A stretch of 64,000 nucleotides of DNA from NCBI GenBank assembly GCA_038030265.1, contig CM075937.1, positions 26,330,198 to 26,394,197 of the forward strand, given 5' to 3'. Both the position numbers and the translations under genes were made by a program. The DNA comes from Corythucha ciliata (taxonomy: Eukaryota; Arthropoda; Insecta; Hemiptera; Tingidae). The notes beneath the pieces are model-generated. The model was not told the origin of the DNA. It was given only the letters and a program-made list of their open reading frames with translations, and ran no database searches. The number at the start of each line of letters is the position of its first letter. The stretch's first letter is position 1. Below, in pieces: positions 10,646 to 22,931 of this stretch.

Positions 10646-13600
10646 GCAGCTCTAAACGTTCTACATCTCCCAGCTGCATATGCCCTCAATGAGGTTATAT
10701 GCCCCCACCCCTGGAAGTTCGATACATTACGTCAGAAAAAGGTCTTTGGGCGGCCTGTCTTCACTTCACCACATGACTGATAGATCCTTTTAGTTTAAAA
10801 CGAAAACGTCGCCATCTACTTGTTATTATGAAATGATTTCCATACGAGCATCTTCCCTGAAACAATAATTTTAAATTAATTTAATCGCGTTGTTGAAAAT
10901 ACAGGCCCATTCTGTGTGACCCCAGCGATTTTCAATGCTTCACGAATGGTTGACTGCCTTAAACTTGGATAATGTTAAAGGGTATTTGGACATGTATAGA
11001 TCCGGCTCAAACAACTACAAATGTAGCAACACGTTTTGAGACTTTAGTCAGGCAACTTTTTCTGAGAACAACTTACCTTTTTCTCAGGGGAAATATGTTT
11101 GTAATGTTTACATGGTTTCACTTTCACATGTCTAAAGCATGCTTCACATCTGATCTGAAAAAAACTCAGCTTTGAGCTATATCCAATGAAATATATTTAA
11201 TTCAAACGCAGGTTGCTCTTTGATTGGCCACAGCTCAAAGCTTAAGCTGTCACAGCCCGTATGTGAAGGCGGCTTAAAAGTCTCGCAATTTTATTGCTCG
11301 TGTAAACGACCCTAAACAAATCAAGTGTCAAGTTGATCACTTGAACAATCAAGTTGTTAAATGTCAGCTGGAAACTAAATTATTCGCATTTAGTTAAAAA
11401 AAGTGATGCAAGCTACAAAAAAGGTTAAAAAATCATACCTCGTAAGGTTTTGATTCTCGGATCATGGTATATTGGGTGTTTTTGATCGTAAACGCGGCCT
11501 ATTTTCACAAAATTTCTTATGTCACACTTATCCTGTTCCACACTGTATAGAAACCTATGAATATATTACCGTTTTGTGTTAGCACGATAACTCTTGAAGA
11601 AAAATTAATTTAGCGGAACGTGTTATTATTGTTAGCCTCAGAAATCAATAGTCCCAAATAGTTATAATACCTTCGATCAGCATTGCATTTGGGTCAAACC
11701 GGTCGTGTTGGAGTGGGGGGGGGGGTTGGGGATAGGGTTTGAAATTGAAAAAAAAACACAATGCAGTTCATCCTAGCACTCCAAAATTCTGCTCAAAAGT
11801 TTAATGTAACGAAGGTATTCGATTACCATAGATTCTCGAAATTTTTTGGGAAGGAGGGACAATAGTAGATGAATTTTTTAAAAATTCGCCAAAAATCATA
11901 CGCTTATAACGTATGATTTGGTCAAAAATGTAATGCAACATAGCATAAATTATCATAGAATTTATATGTATAAAAAAAGAAAAAAAATTGATTGAGGGTG
12001 GGGGTGATAGTATAAAAATCGCCAATGGGCACTACTCGATTCAAAATTAAGCTCAAAAATTTCATGAAAGAAGGGCGTATTACCATCGAAACTTTTAGAA
12101 ATTGTTGGTGGGGGAGGGGTTTTTAGGGGACGGTTTACGAATCCGCTTGAAATTAAGTGCACTCCATTCGAACGCCATCATTCATTCTCATGAATGAGAT
12201 GAGATCATGAATGAATGATATCATTCATTATCATGATGAGGAAGGAAATTTTTAAATTCAATTATGCATTTGAATTCAAGTGACGTAATAATTTAAAATA
12301 GCGTAGCCTAATAATGGTTTCCTTAGACTCCATAGTAGCGTAATTTTTGAGCGCCCTTTTGCAGTATATCCCTATTTTTTCCAAGAATCCAAAAAACGCT
12401 GAGACTCTCACCTTTCAAAAAAATTCGAAGCTAAAGCTGCGACTTAGTACTTTTTTGGGGTTAATATTAATGTTTTTCCCTGTGTTACGAAGCCTCGTTT
12501 TGTTCAATTTTCTAATAAAGTATAACGTACCTTTAAATTTATAGCCACTAATATTATTGAAGTTGGGAGTCGCCTTTTATTTCTAATTCAGTTTCTATTT
12601 CGTTATTGCTAGGCCGTGACAAAAAATATCGTCGACCAGAAGAAAGAGACGTCTTTTGCCTCAACCAGGGGCCACGAAAGCCTCGAGAATTAATTATTTT
12701 GTTTTGCCAAAACCGTGAGTTATTTTTATTTATTTATTTTTATTTCGAGCATTTTTAAAAAATAAAATTTGGGTTTCCTAATTTGATCCTAAAAAAGTAC
12801 TTAAATTGCACTGATCGAGCTCAAATTCACCACATGTACTGCTCATACTAATATCTGATAGCGTTTTCCATTTCCATAAAATTCTGTTCTGAAGGCGAGC
12901 AATTCCACCCGTCTTCTCTGAATTATATCATGTGGTAACGAAGAAGACGGGTGGAAATGCTCGGCTCCAGAGCGGAATTTTATGTAAATAGAAAACGCCA
13001 TAAGATATATAAGATCACAAGAAATTTCGTTACTTCAGCACCAAAATTACTAGGACTTTACTTCGAGCCTCAGTATTCCAAACAACATAGTTTGCAATAA
13101 AATTAAAGGGGGCCACGATTGACCCAAAATTCATCACGTGTACTTCTCATTTGTACAACAAAAAATTGTAGAATTTAGCCATGATTGGTGCATGGTTGTA
13201 GTAAAGTTAAGAAAATTGGCTATCGATCATTTTAAAGCTGAATTTTGCTATGGTCTGTCCACTTAGGGATGGACTCTCACCTGCCCTTGAATTTAGTGGA
13301 ATGAGCTTCCCATTTACCCCTTCTCCTATAGATAACGCACCGGGAATAATTGTAGAACAAATGATCACTGTGTAGCGTCTATACGTAACCATAGTGCCCC
13401 TAGTGAAAGTTTTGTTGTTGAGTTCTTTAAATCTTTTTGGTGGGAGTGAACAAATCGAACTATCGAAATGAAGCAACACGTTTGAGAGTCCATCACTAAG
13501 TGGACAGACTTTAGAAACTTATTTCTCATCGAACAAAATGTGTGAAAAAAAGTGACTCATTGTTGAATATCAAGTTTCTAAAATTTGATTTTGACGACAT

Positions 13601-14294
13601 ACCACCTTTTTTAATGACATTTTTATTCATATTTCTTTATTTCACGCGAAAAACGTGGCGGTGTGCTGCCAAAATCAAATTTGAAAACTTCAAAGTGGAA
13701 AAATATCAAGAATATGAATTCATCTCGTACTCAATTTTTGTTACGAACACCATAAGTCCGTTCTTGGATAAATGGAATTTTCGTCCATTGCTTGCTCGAG
13801 GAAAACTAGTAGATTTATTTAGCCTTAAAATGAATAAGCAAATGAAAAACCCAGAATCTGAAATATTAACTTAAATCATGCTTGAATTTGATTGAGATAT
13901 TGACTGAAATCACAGGTATTGCTATCGGAAGAGCACGGTCTGAATTTTGGGGAACACCCTTACTTGTGTGGTTTAATGCTGTTCCCCCCTTTCGATGCCA
14001 AGATTTTGAAGTTTTTGCGTTTGACCAACCAATTCGTTCAGTTACGGTTTGTTAATAATAGGTACTTCGAAAATCTGTTTATTGCATGGAAAATTTGTGA
14101 ATGAAGTTCATAGTCACAATTTTCTGAAATCTCAGGCTCGCCATCTTTTGTCCAATGTAGGTATTCGTTTTTCATTTAACGACGACTTCTGGAACATTAC
14201 ACCACCCCTCACCCCAGTATTTTTCAACAAAACAATTGTTACCATTTCGCTCGACTTATTTTATGCGTATTCATAATGTTGCAGTTGGACTAAC
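10646..14294. other. Intergenic stretch with MITE fragments
   Basis: I see no recognisable gene in 3.6 kb. It contains one arm of a MITE (AAAGTCTCGCAATTTTATTG near 11276) whose other arm is deleted here but present in B, a palindromic run of TCATTCAT/ATGAATGA at 12178-12240, the hairpin at 12855-12999 and homopolymer-rich stretches. The 110-codon frame at 13542-13874 is very AT-rich, has no domain and is interrupted in B by an insertion, so I do not call it. Confidence 0.5.
12855..12999. repeat. Hairpin MITE (CCACCCGTCTTCTC family)
   Basis: The arms begin GATAGCGTTTTC...CATAAAATTC and end with the complement, GAATTTTATG...GAAAACGCC. The centre pairs CCACCCGTCTTC with GAAGACGGGTGG. Related arms occur near 15396-15460 and 26260-26360. 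The B copy is about 52868-53012. Confidence 0.75.
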
Positions 14295-15309
14295 ATGGAG
14301 GACGACAGCCCCAACGTTAACAATGGAGGTACTAATTTATAGATATTACGCAATGGTTGCGTTGCCAAACTCGGGGCTCGTGTTTAAGCGCTGAAGTGTA
14401 GAATTAAGCGCTTAATGGAGTTTTGCCACGGTCATTTGTATTGAGATGGGACGTGCTTGGTTGGATTTTAAACACTTATTCAGCGCTGAGCTAGATTGAC
14501 AGTTTTGCAACGGCAAAAGATTAAGTGCTCATCAAGCGCTGAACAAGTCTGAAGTTTTGCAACGCGGCCATTGTCTCGTATCTTGCGACTCGTTCGATTT
14601 TCCATGCGTAAAATTTCCATTACTGTTGAAGTGTAGATTTTAGATGAAAATGTATGTACTTTTGTCCACACTAAAGTAATCACGGCGAAATGGAAATTAT
14701 GGGTTTGCATGGCGGCCGGCACGATTGACTTTGTCTTGTTTCAGCAACTTCCGCTCTCCCCCAAAATAGCCTTCATTTCGACGTTAACGTAGTGTACAAT
14801 ATTTTTAGTCACTAGTCATTATTAATTTAGTGTAGAAGACCCTTCCTACGGACAATGGGGATCTTGCACATTTTTGAAAAGTTGGTGTTTCTTAAAGAGG
14901 GCTCTTCCACAAGCCTATTACTCACATTAAACTTTGAAATCAATCAAGGATGCTTTTTTAGAGAATTTTTAAAAATTTTGAGTGGGGGTTCGATTAAGTC
15001 AAAACTTATTTATTGAAATGGATGAAGTGGTGAAGAGGGGGTTAGGCGCGTTTAATGGAGGGAAATTTTTCATTTTATTTGTAAACAAACAATTTTAGAG
15101 AGATGCTTCACAATTAAGGCTTTACGCCATTTCCCTTCGCACCATCCATCCCCTCCTGAAGAACTTTGAACCTTTTTTAAAAATCTTAAAACGCATCAAT
15201 CGGGTGACAACTTCCGTTGTTATCCTAAAGTTCACGGGTCAAATCACCGGTATGGTTTTCTTCCCATTATGGGATTACTCTAGATTCATGCTAGTTCTCC
15301 ATTATGGGA

Positions 15310-16110
15310 TTACTCCCCACTCATCGCACTACCCTAGTCACAACTGTGAATTCGACGGAGTGGGGAGGCTGAAAATAAAGAAATTATCTTGAAATTAATA
15401 GCGTTTCCCATTTGCACAAAATTCCGCATTAGGGTAGTTCAGTTCCACCCGTCCACTCTTAATAAACCATATCGTCGGTCCCACTGCAACACAGGCTAAC
15501 TGATGATAAACAACTTTTCAGGAGAGGCAAAAAACTTATTTTCAATAATTATTTTTTACCCAAACGTTCACTTTACCTTTTGTAACTATCTCGAAAATCA
15601 ATCAATACTATACTCAGTTTTAATCATTGAAATGGTGGCTGTAATGAAAAAATTGTCAAATTGCTGCTGTTGTTTCAGGCTTAGGTAGATAACTAATAAA
15701 AGTAATAACTTCGGTAGATAAAAAAAAAAATAACTTTATGAAAACCGAGCTCAACATTCGTTCCAGCACGAAAATTAGAGTCTAGATTCGTCACAACCTT
15801 AAAACTGACAAAATGTCAGTTAGACGGTGTTGTAGTGGGAGCGTCGATGTGTTACTGGAGAAGACGGATGGAAATGAAATGGCCGCGTTTCGAAACGATA
15901 TAAGTACATACTATTTTTTACAAGGTTTTGAGTACCGAGACAAAATTGCTCCCATCGGGATTCGAACCAACGACCTCCTGGTTTTGCGGCAGGTGCTCTT
16001 ACCGACAGAGGCTAAATTTCAAGATTAATTTATTTATTTTAAGCCTCCCCACTCACTAGAATTCACAGTTGTGACTAGGGTGGTGCGGTGAGGGTGGAGT
16101 AATCCCGTAA
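15310..16110. repeat. Foldback element with tRNA-like core in intron 1
   Basis: The left arm (about 15320-15385) contains CTAGTCACAACTGTGAATTC and the right arm (about 16040-16085) its complement, GAATTCACAGTTGTGACTAG. Between them a minus-strand tRNA-like segment ends GGGATTCGAACC (15957-15968) after GTACCGAGACAAAATTGCTCCC, as in the module at 1149-1300. It shares arm sequence with the elements at 411 and 1332. Confidence 0.7.
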
Positions 16111-16496
16111 TTGTCCGTAAAAAGAGTCTTCTAAACTCAATTAATTCAGTAATTGTCGGACGTATAAAGAAAAAGGTACTTATAAATTATTTTTCCTGAA
16201 AAATTGTTTGTCCGAATCTCCCTCCCACTCCGAAAAGGAGAAAAAGTAAATAAATAATTAATTTATTTATTTTATTATTGTTATTATACGTCGCGAGGAA
16301 AAAAAAAATATAAATAAAGAAATATAAAATAAAATACCGTCAAACCGACGTCATGCCTAAAACCAACTTTTTCAACCTTTCCGAGGCTGTAGATGACGAA
16401 TAAGAAGTCAGCTGACAATAATTCCTTCCATGAACACCATAGTTTCTTTCTCAATGGAAATAAAAAAAATATATAAAATAAAAATTAATAAAGGCC

Positions 16497-16626
16497 CGTT
16501 CACAAGCTCTATGTTTGCGTTTTGTCGAGTTCATGCAACCCAAAAATGCATTCCCTCGAAAAATGGAGCATTTTGATAGGTTGCATAGACACCACACAAT
16601 GAAAACACCAAGCTTGTGAACGTGCA
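16497..16626. mobile_element. GGCCCGTTCACAAGC hairpin MITE in intron 1
   Basis: It starts GGCCCGTTCACAAGCTCTATG and ends CAAGCTTGTGAACGTGC. Related elements lie at 34906-35190 and near 25386. It ends just before exon 2. Confidence 0.7.
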
Positions 16627-16649
16627 TTAATAAACCTCTACTTTTTCAG

Positions 16650-17306
16650 AGAACAGACTAATCCAAACATCGAGGGGGAAAGTGGTGTCTGATGGGAAAG
16701 GCCATTTTTTCCATATAAGCAAGGCAACCAGTGAAAAAAGGTTGTAGTTGCACGACTTATTAACATTAGGTCCGTTCCATTGTTTTGCTAGTGCAACACT
16801 AGTGTATAAAACCAGTGGCCTTATTCACTAACTTTTTTCATAATTGCTTTTTTCAAAAATCATATGTTTCCGTTCAGTTTTCTCAATTTCAATAATGAGA
16901 TTTCAACGTTTCTACCAAAGCAAAGTTTCTATTTCGTTAGAGAATAAGGCCCCAGGTGATTTCATTGACTTATTCTGAAAAATGAATGAAACCAGATGAT
17001 TTTCTTGACAAGTATAGCACTCGTGAAACAATGGAACGGACATATTATATGGTGGTCGCATAACAAAAAAAAAACCTTTAATTTCAGATTCTTGAAATGC
17101 GTCGAATATCGATCGCTGCACAAATGTTCTGCAACTGCAAGTTGTTCAGTGAACGATGGGTCGCCTGTGGTCCTCTTAAGAGAGCACAACCACGGACCCA
17201 ACCTCCGAACCTACGATATTGATTCAGAATTCAAAATTGCTGTACTTCAGCGATCATCGTCGGAGAGCTCAAGTATGCAGGCGATTTATAGTGCCGAATT
17301 AGTTCG
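16650..17306 (+). CDS. Exons 2-3: FLYWCH zinc finger
   Basis: Exon 2 (16650-16740) encodes TSRGKVVSDGKGHFFHISK and exon 3 (17088-17306) continues FLKCVEYRSLHKCSATASC to LLREHNHGP. The split codon AG|A restores the frame across the 347-bp intron. Together they make a FLYWCH finger, with Cys of FLKC, Cys of LHKC and the HxH of EHNHG as the zinc ligands. In Mutator-type transposases this N-terminal finger probably binds element DNA. The W of the family motif is replaced by F-L. Exon 3 runs about 35 residues past the finger into a polar spacer ending AIYSAELVR. Copy B encodes nearly the same residues at 59583-60239. Confidence 0.85.
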
Positions 17307-17513
17307 GTAAGTTCAACACTGCGTGAATTTTTCTCTGTCTCGAGATACAGGGGGGGTGGTGTGGGGAGGGGGCATTCCCCTTAGTTTTGAATCTGAATTT
17401 CAAATTATTTGCCGCCAGACGCCCTAGACAAGCGTAGGAACAATACATATAATAACTTTCATTTCTTTGAATGAGATCCTATGTTACGTATACATTTTCG
17501 GTGCATATGTATT

Positions 17514-17984
17514 TGTCGCATCCACTTAGCGAAATTGTCCACTTTATAAAATTGATGTCCTTTTCACGAAGCGGCTCCACTTGTCGTGATATCAAAAAAT
17601 TACGACATCTGGACAAAAAAAAGTCCATTTTTTGATAAGGAAATCGCGTTTGTCCAGTTACTGAAATCAAGCTTCCTGACTGCAAGTGGATGCACAACAT
17701 TATCCTTTTCGTGAAATGGATGAGCGAGTAAATTAAATAAAAAAAATCTTGTTTCAGCATCTGAGATTCCTCACTCATCCATTTCACGAAAAAGATAATG
17801 TTATGCATCCACTTGCAGAAAGGAAGCTTGATTTCAGCAACTGGACAATCACGATTTCCTTTTAAAGAAATGGACAATTTATTTGTCCAGATGTCGTAAA
17901 TTTTTGAAGTTATGCATGTGGGGCCTCTTCGTGAAATGGACATCCGTTTCGTAAAATGGACAATTACTCGACATGGATGCGACA
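17514..17984. mobile_element. Foldback element in intron 3
   Basis: Two arms of roughly 220 bp pair almost throughout, starting TGTCGCATCCA and ending TGGATGCGACA. A short AT-rich centre separates them. The arms carry repeated GAAATGGACA and TTTGTCCA motifs. A 177-codon minus-strand frame runs through the whole hairpin, but it reflects the inverted sequence and is not a gene. The copy at 60447-60917 is nearly identical. Confidence 0.85.
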
Positions 17985-18775
17985 TATTGACTGTTTCTGA
18001 AATGAATGTCAATATTTAGGCTGCTTATTCTACGTCACAAATGCGTCAAAAAAAGTCATGTTGACCCTAGCTCAGTGAACCCAAATGCAACTTAAGTAGG
18101 TGGGCATACGATGTGGCTTGTTTACAAAAAAGAGAGGGAAGTTACACTAAAAAGAGATAGTCACACATATTGCGCAATATAGGGGTTGTACAATAAAATT
18201 GAACGTGTATGAGCAGTATTGATGCAAACTACGAGCAACTATTGTGCAAACTATTTTTTATTCGAAAATATCAGAAAAATCAAGTAAAACCCAAAATATT
18301 GCACAATATATAGAAATTGTAGGCTAAACGCCAAAATATTGCAAAAATGTAATGCGTAATTTATTGCGCGTGTATAGACCTCTTCATGCACGCATAAAGT
18401 TGTAGCCACAGGAGCCTACATTATCAGTCTGGCTGCTCGCCATGTACAGCGTATTGAAGTACAACAACTGTTTCTGTTGTTATAGACTTTGGGCCATTTT
18501 GGGGCGTCCATTTTTTCGACTAATAATATGTAATCCTAACTAAAAACCTAAGAGGCTTGCATTATAGTGCCACACCAGTAACTAAGATACTGATCCAAGT
18601 TGTTAACAATTTATTTTAGATGAAATTTAATCAAAACGGGGAGGTGCCCAGGGGAAACTCTCTCCTATCATCTCACCTATAACATTATTGTGGTGATCCA
18701 TGTGATCTGATTCACCCTGTATTGGGTTTTGGGTAATACCATTACTCGCAATGATGCAATTATATTCGTCCACAG

Positions 18776-19079
18776 ACACCCAGAGGCTAGTCACGCGGCC
18801 AATTATAATAACGTTCGGCAGGCGATGTACCGCGCCAGAAAAAAAAACGCACCGCCCATTCCCGAAAATCTTGAGAGACTGGGGGAAATTTTGGCAGACC
18901 AACAGTTCTCACGGTACGAAAAATAATGTAACATGGTTAATTACTTTTCAGCCGGAAGGTAGAATACCTAAAGCACCGTTGAAAGTATACCGAAATGTAT
19001 TGCTTGCAGGTATTCTCTGGTAGCCGATGGAACAAGCCAATTTTTCCAGGGACGAGTGGTCGGGCAAAATGATGAGTTT
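18776..19079 (+). CDS. Exons 4-5: spacer before the transposase core
   Basis: Exon 4 (18776-18913) completes a split Arg codon and encodes a basic stretch with VRQAMYRARKKNAPPIPENL. Exon 5 (19010-19079) encodes YSLVADGTSQFFQGRVVGQN. The helical Arg-rich segment followed by P-rich PPIP is usual between FLYWCH and MULE domains. Exon 5 is intact here; B has 36 extra bases at this point. The acceptor at 19010 was preferred over the one at 18953, which runs into a stop after ten codons. Confidence 0.72.
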
Positions 19080-19280
19080 GTGAGCATTTCTGACACTTCG
19101 GATCATCTCAAGTTGTCTGAAACATGTTCAGAGAAGAGTTAAATGAAATTATCTTAAATTTTGTTTGTGTTGCCTAGCCAGATGACAACTCTGCTACGAA
19201 CATGTTCCAAACTATTTGCTGAAACAGATATAATAACGCATACCTACATAATACTTTATTGGCTTGTGATTGCATTGTAG

Positions 19281-19384
19281 TTGGGCCTGTAGAGGCTTTG
19301 GCCATAGACGGGACCTACAAGACGCTACCGCGGCTACCTGGAGTAGCACAATTTTTGAGCGTGCACATCGTCGGCGAGGAAGTG
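19281..19384 (+). pseudogene. Exon 6: transposase DDE start, broken by 46-bp deletion
   Basis: It still encodes ALAIDGTYKTLPRLPG and FLSVHIVGEEV, with the first catalytic Asp in AIDGT. Compared with 63741-63890 it lacks 46 bp between TTGGGCCTGT and AGAGGCTTT, with a TGT microhomology at the ends. The deletion shifts frame and creates a TAG after three codons, and removes the WFANRDFAEEV segment. Splice sites on both sides are unaffected. Confidence 0.85.
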
Positions 19385-19448
19385 GTAAGGGAAATTACAA
19401 ATAATAATAAAATAGTAATAATAATAATACAATAATAATAAGCATAAT

Positions 19449-20249
19449 AGGGAGTTATTGCATAAGCGTTTGACGCCTACGTTTACGGTTATGTGACGTC
19501 ACATTAGCGTAATCGGGTGCGCTGGAGGAAAAAGTTAGGTATTGCAATGGGAAACTTGCAAATTTTTCAAAAGTTGGTGTTTCTTAAAGAGTGCTCTTCC
19601 ACAAGTCTATCGCTCACATTCAACTTTGAAATCAATCAAGGATGCTGTTTTAGCGAATTTTTAAAAAAATTTAGTGGGGGTTCAATGGTAAGGGGAACAT
19701 GGAGTTAGGGCCGTATTTATGAACGTTCCTTGAAGCTTCCTCTAGTCAAGGAACCGTTGAGAACAGTTTTGATCACAATAAAAACATCTGTTTTAATGAA
19801 TTTCAAGGGTTCCTTAATGTCAAGGAACGTTCATAAATTCGGGCATTAGACGCGTTTACTTTATTCCACCAATCATCTGTATCGTACCCTAGCAACCGTC
19901 GGACGTTAACAAAGACGTTCATGTTTTTACTTCATTCAAAATCTCACAAGCATAAGCGCACATAAGCGTTTGACGGTTAACCGTTACGGTCATGTTTACG
20001 ATAAGCGTAAAACTCAAATTTCGATTTTTAGCGTTAACCACACACGTTTAAAGACTACAACAGTATAGAGACAGTATTTCATGAATTCCTTTGAAGCAGT
20101 TAAATAAATCTATGCCGCATAATTATGTTTATATTTAAGTGCCACTCTCAATTGCAGTAACTCATTTCCCACCGGTACACCCGGTAACGCTAAAGTGACG
20201 TCACGTAACCGGAAACGTCAATCGTCAAACGCTTATGCAATAACTCCCT
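19449..20249. mobile_element. AGGGAGTTATTGCATA MITE with nested insertions in intron 6
   Basis: The termini match the family at 2761-3058, but the interior is expanded to 801 bp. A second hairpin at 19708-19853 begins GGGCCGTATTTATGAACG and ends with its complement, a Harbinger-like terminus. It lies wholly within intron 6. Confidence 0.75.
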
Positions 20250-20634
20250 AATACATCACATTTATCACGTTATTAACGTCCCTATCCAAACCACCAAGCG
20301 TGGGTTATTATTTATTAACGTAAATAATCGGTTATCGTTGATACACACAACAACATGAACTGACCGCTTCGGACAATTTCCCTATTATCCGGTCAATTAC
20401 ATCAATAACCATGAACATTAAAAGCCAATTCGCACCTTTAACCGTTACAGTGCCTCATAATTTTTTCCGTTTAGCACGAGAAAAATATGTTTATACGAAC
20501 TAGGAACGTGAATAATTTATAAAATTTGGCTGGAGCAAACAAAGTAGTCTCTTGTTCGTTTTGCGGGTTCGGTGCATTACCATCAATTAGTTGTAGGTTA
20601 AATAATTAATGGAAATTGTTATTTTGTCCCTCAG

Positions 20635-20970
20635 GCGTTTCCAGTGGCGTATGCCCTGTTAAATTCGCACGCCCAGTCGGCGTATGAGTGCCTTCTGGAG
20701 CTAGTGAGGGACCTACTGCCGGAACCCCCACAATACGTAATAACAGATTTTGAGTTGGCCCTCCGCAATGCGGTAACGACAATTTTTCCGCAATGCCAAC
20801 TCGTAGGATGCTGGTTCCATTTCTGTCAGGTATTACTCAGCCACCAGTAATGAATTAATGAATCGCTATTAACTTGAAATCTTCCGCAGGCCGTTCTACG
20901 AAAGGCCAGAGAATTGGGACTGCATCCTTCCATCCAGTCCCGTGATGACATATACGGTTTCGTAAGAATG
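20635..20970 (+). CDS. Exons 7-8: MULE transposase core, middle part
   Basis: Exon 7 (20635-20829, 65 codons, phase 0 at both ends) encodes FPVAYALLNSHAQSAYECL, then YVITDFELALRNAV with the second catalytic Asp, then LVGCWFHFCQ. The last is the C-x2-H signature that follows the second Asp in MULE transposases. Exon 8 (20890-20970) encodes VLRKARELGLHPSIQSRDD. Together with exon 6 this gives the D-D-CxxH order expected for strand transfer by a Mutator-type DDE enzyme. No lesions are seen. The region corresponding to B lies beyond the window. Confidence 0.87.
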
Positions 20971-21054
20971 GTTAGTACCTATAATTTGCTGCATAGTGAT
21001 GATGCTTTCACAATTACTGTACTGTTCGTTACTAATGATATGTTAATGTGGCAG

Positions 21055-21473
21055 ATTATGGCACTCCCACTGCTTCCGGCGGAAGTAGAGCCGGACATTC
21101 CGGCTCTAACGATCCACGGAGCATGGAGAGAGCTTAAAGATTCGGCTGTGCGACTGGGTATTTTTGGTGAGCTCTCCCAGCTGATCGGCTATGTCGATCG
21201 GTATTGGTTGGGAACGGTGACCGAAGGGGGGTTCACCGTATATGGAGTGCCCTATAGAACGAACAACTTTTTGGAGAGCTTCCACTCCGAACTTCAACGG
21301 AATATTCCGTTGAATGCTTCTGTTTGGATTCATTTTGGTTAGTGCGTTACTCTAAGTATTTGTATTCTGGCAGTTTTCCAAAGTAACGACTCAAATTTAA
21401 TTTTTCAGAAAAGTTTCGGGCCATGGAGGTATTTCATAGAAATGCCTTCAGAACATTTATGAATAGTGCCTCG
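21055..21473 (+). CDS. Exons 9-10: MULE transposase core, C-terminal part
   Basis: Exon 9 (21055-21337) encodes MALPLLPAEVEPDIP, then YVDRYWLGT, FTVYGV and YRTNNFLESFHSEL. RTNN followed by E is a hallmark of MULE/FLYWCH transposases, and this Glu (about residue 400) is the candidate third catalytic residue. Exon 10 (21409-21473) adds KFRAMEVFHRNAFRTFM. Split codon G|AA joins them. The frame is clean. Confidence 0.85.
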
Positions 21474-22535
21474 GTAAGTATGCAGTGTGTAGTGGAATGA
21501 GCTTCCCCTTTGACCCTTCTCCTAAAAATAACGAGCCGGTAACAGCGAGCACAGATAAATAATAGCGGGAGCGTAAACAAAAAAAGTTGGCACACTTTCT
21601 CCCTTTGTCTAGGAGGCCAAATAATGGGGTGAGAAAACTATTGGAAACGATCATACAAGTCAAAGCATTGAATTGTAAATGTTTTAAACGTTTTAATTTT
21701 GTCTGTTTTTCTTTTTTGACGCGACGTTGTGCATTTTGAACACGAAACATGCATAGACACGGGACTTGGTATCCTACAATAGTCTGTTCACTTATACTGA
21801 TGGACTCTAGAACAGTAGCGTCTCGTCGGTAGATATATTTGTTCACTCCCGCCAAAAAGATTTTCAAGCACTGAACAAAAAAAACAACTACGGGCACTGT
21901 AGTTACGTATCGGGGTCAGGCGCGGTCTTGAAATGACAAGGTTTCTACAAATATCCCACCCTACCGGAATCCAAGAATCCACCAATCATGTTCGAGATAA
22001 CAGAAGATGCCGTTGCATGGGCTCAAATTAGCTGATTTTGAACGGTTTTCCCTCGTTTTTTCGGATGCGTCGTGTTTAACCTCACTCAAAACTTTGCCCA
22101 ATTTTTATGAGAGGTCATTGGAAAGCCCACAAAACGGGCATGTTTTTATCTAATTTTGCGACCATATCGGAGACTAACTTTGGCTAAAATCGTGGCTGAA
22201 TTGTTTGTGAGATTTCAAAAATGCCAGTTTCTTTATTTATCGAAAACCACAAGAACGACTATGTTTCACATGTAGTAGACGTGTTCATTTTGTACTCTCT
22301 CTCTAACGCTACCTGTTGTCTTTTATTAACGGTTGGGACATGAAGACGAGTTTCAGGAAAACAATGCGCGAGTCACTGAAAAAACACATTTGTGCCTGTA
22401 TCGCAGACAGCGTTTCAGTTCACGCCCAAAAAACACCCGCACCTGAAGAATCTTAATGCATGACCCCGCAATGGGGTAAATGTCGTTTATCTCAATAATT
22501 TTTACATCATACGTGTCTTCCAATTATCCCTGCAG
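21474..22535. other. Intron 10, about 1.06 kb
   Basis: Noncoding. The minus-strand frames near 21457-21985 lack recognisable domains. CATGTTCGAGA near 21988 recurs at 36250, part of a dispersed repeat. Confidence 0.5.
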
Positions 22536-22683
22536 CATGTTGGATCCGGAACCAGGGCAAGAAACAACGCCCAGATTCGAAGAGCCTTCGATAAATATCG
22601 GCGTAATTCGAGTACTTCAGCTTTACCGCTGTTGAGGCAGTTGTCGTATTGCTCTGCAACATACATGCAATCCATCGTTGGTG
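22536..22683 (+). CDS. Exon 11: basic post-transposase segment
   Basis: It encodes HVGSGTRARNNAQIRRAFDK and ends LSYCSATYMQSIVG. The acceptor follows TATCCCTGCAG and the donor is G|GTGAGT, giving phase 0 in and phase 1 out. It has no named domain. All remaining internal introns of the model are phase 1. Confidence 0.75.
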
Positions 22684-22691
22684 GTGAGTCG

Positions 22692-22715
22692 ATTAATAAT
22701 AATAATAACAACAAC

Positions 22716-22746
<31 letters not shown>

Positions 22747-22900
22747 ATAACAATAACAATAATAATAATAATAATAGCAATACACTAATAAAGTAAAATA
22801 AAAATTAAAATGGTTTATGTTTAAAACTAAATTAATATTATACTGTACCCACCGTGTTGGCTATGACAGCAGCCGATGCCTATTAAAAAAATAAAATAAA

Positions 22901-22931
<31 letters not shown>

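Larger units (their letters stand above)
1..19494. repeat. Copy A of a long direct duplication
   Basis: This stretch matches 36735-64000 in the same orientation. Position 1 aligns with 36735 and 19494 with the last base of the window. Ungapped parts look about 99% identical by eye. The copies differ by discrete events: a gypsy-type LTR element only here (4739-7037), a 5.4-kb deletion here at 9928/9929, a roughly 132-bp deletion near 11020 and a 46-bp exon deletion at 19290. Both true ends lie outside what can be seen. Copy A is entirely left of the assembly gap, so it may be an alternative haplotype of B rather than a tandem copy. Confidence 0.93.

Noticed and set aside
13542..13874. 110-codon protein gene
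   Set aside because: Low-complexity AT-rich frame with no domain; the B counterpart is not conserved as a frame past the insertion.
22502..22780. Minus-strand frame with poly-Leu
   Set aside because: It is a translation of the AAT microsatellite in intron 11.
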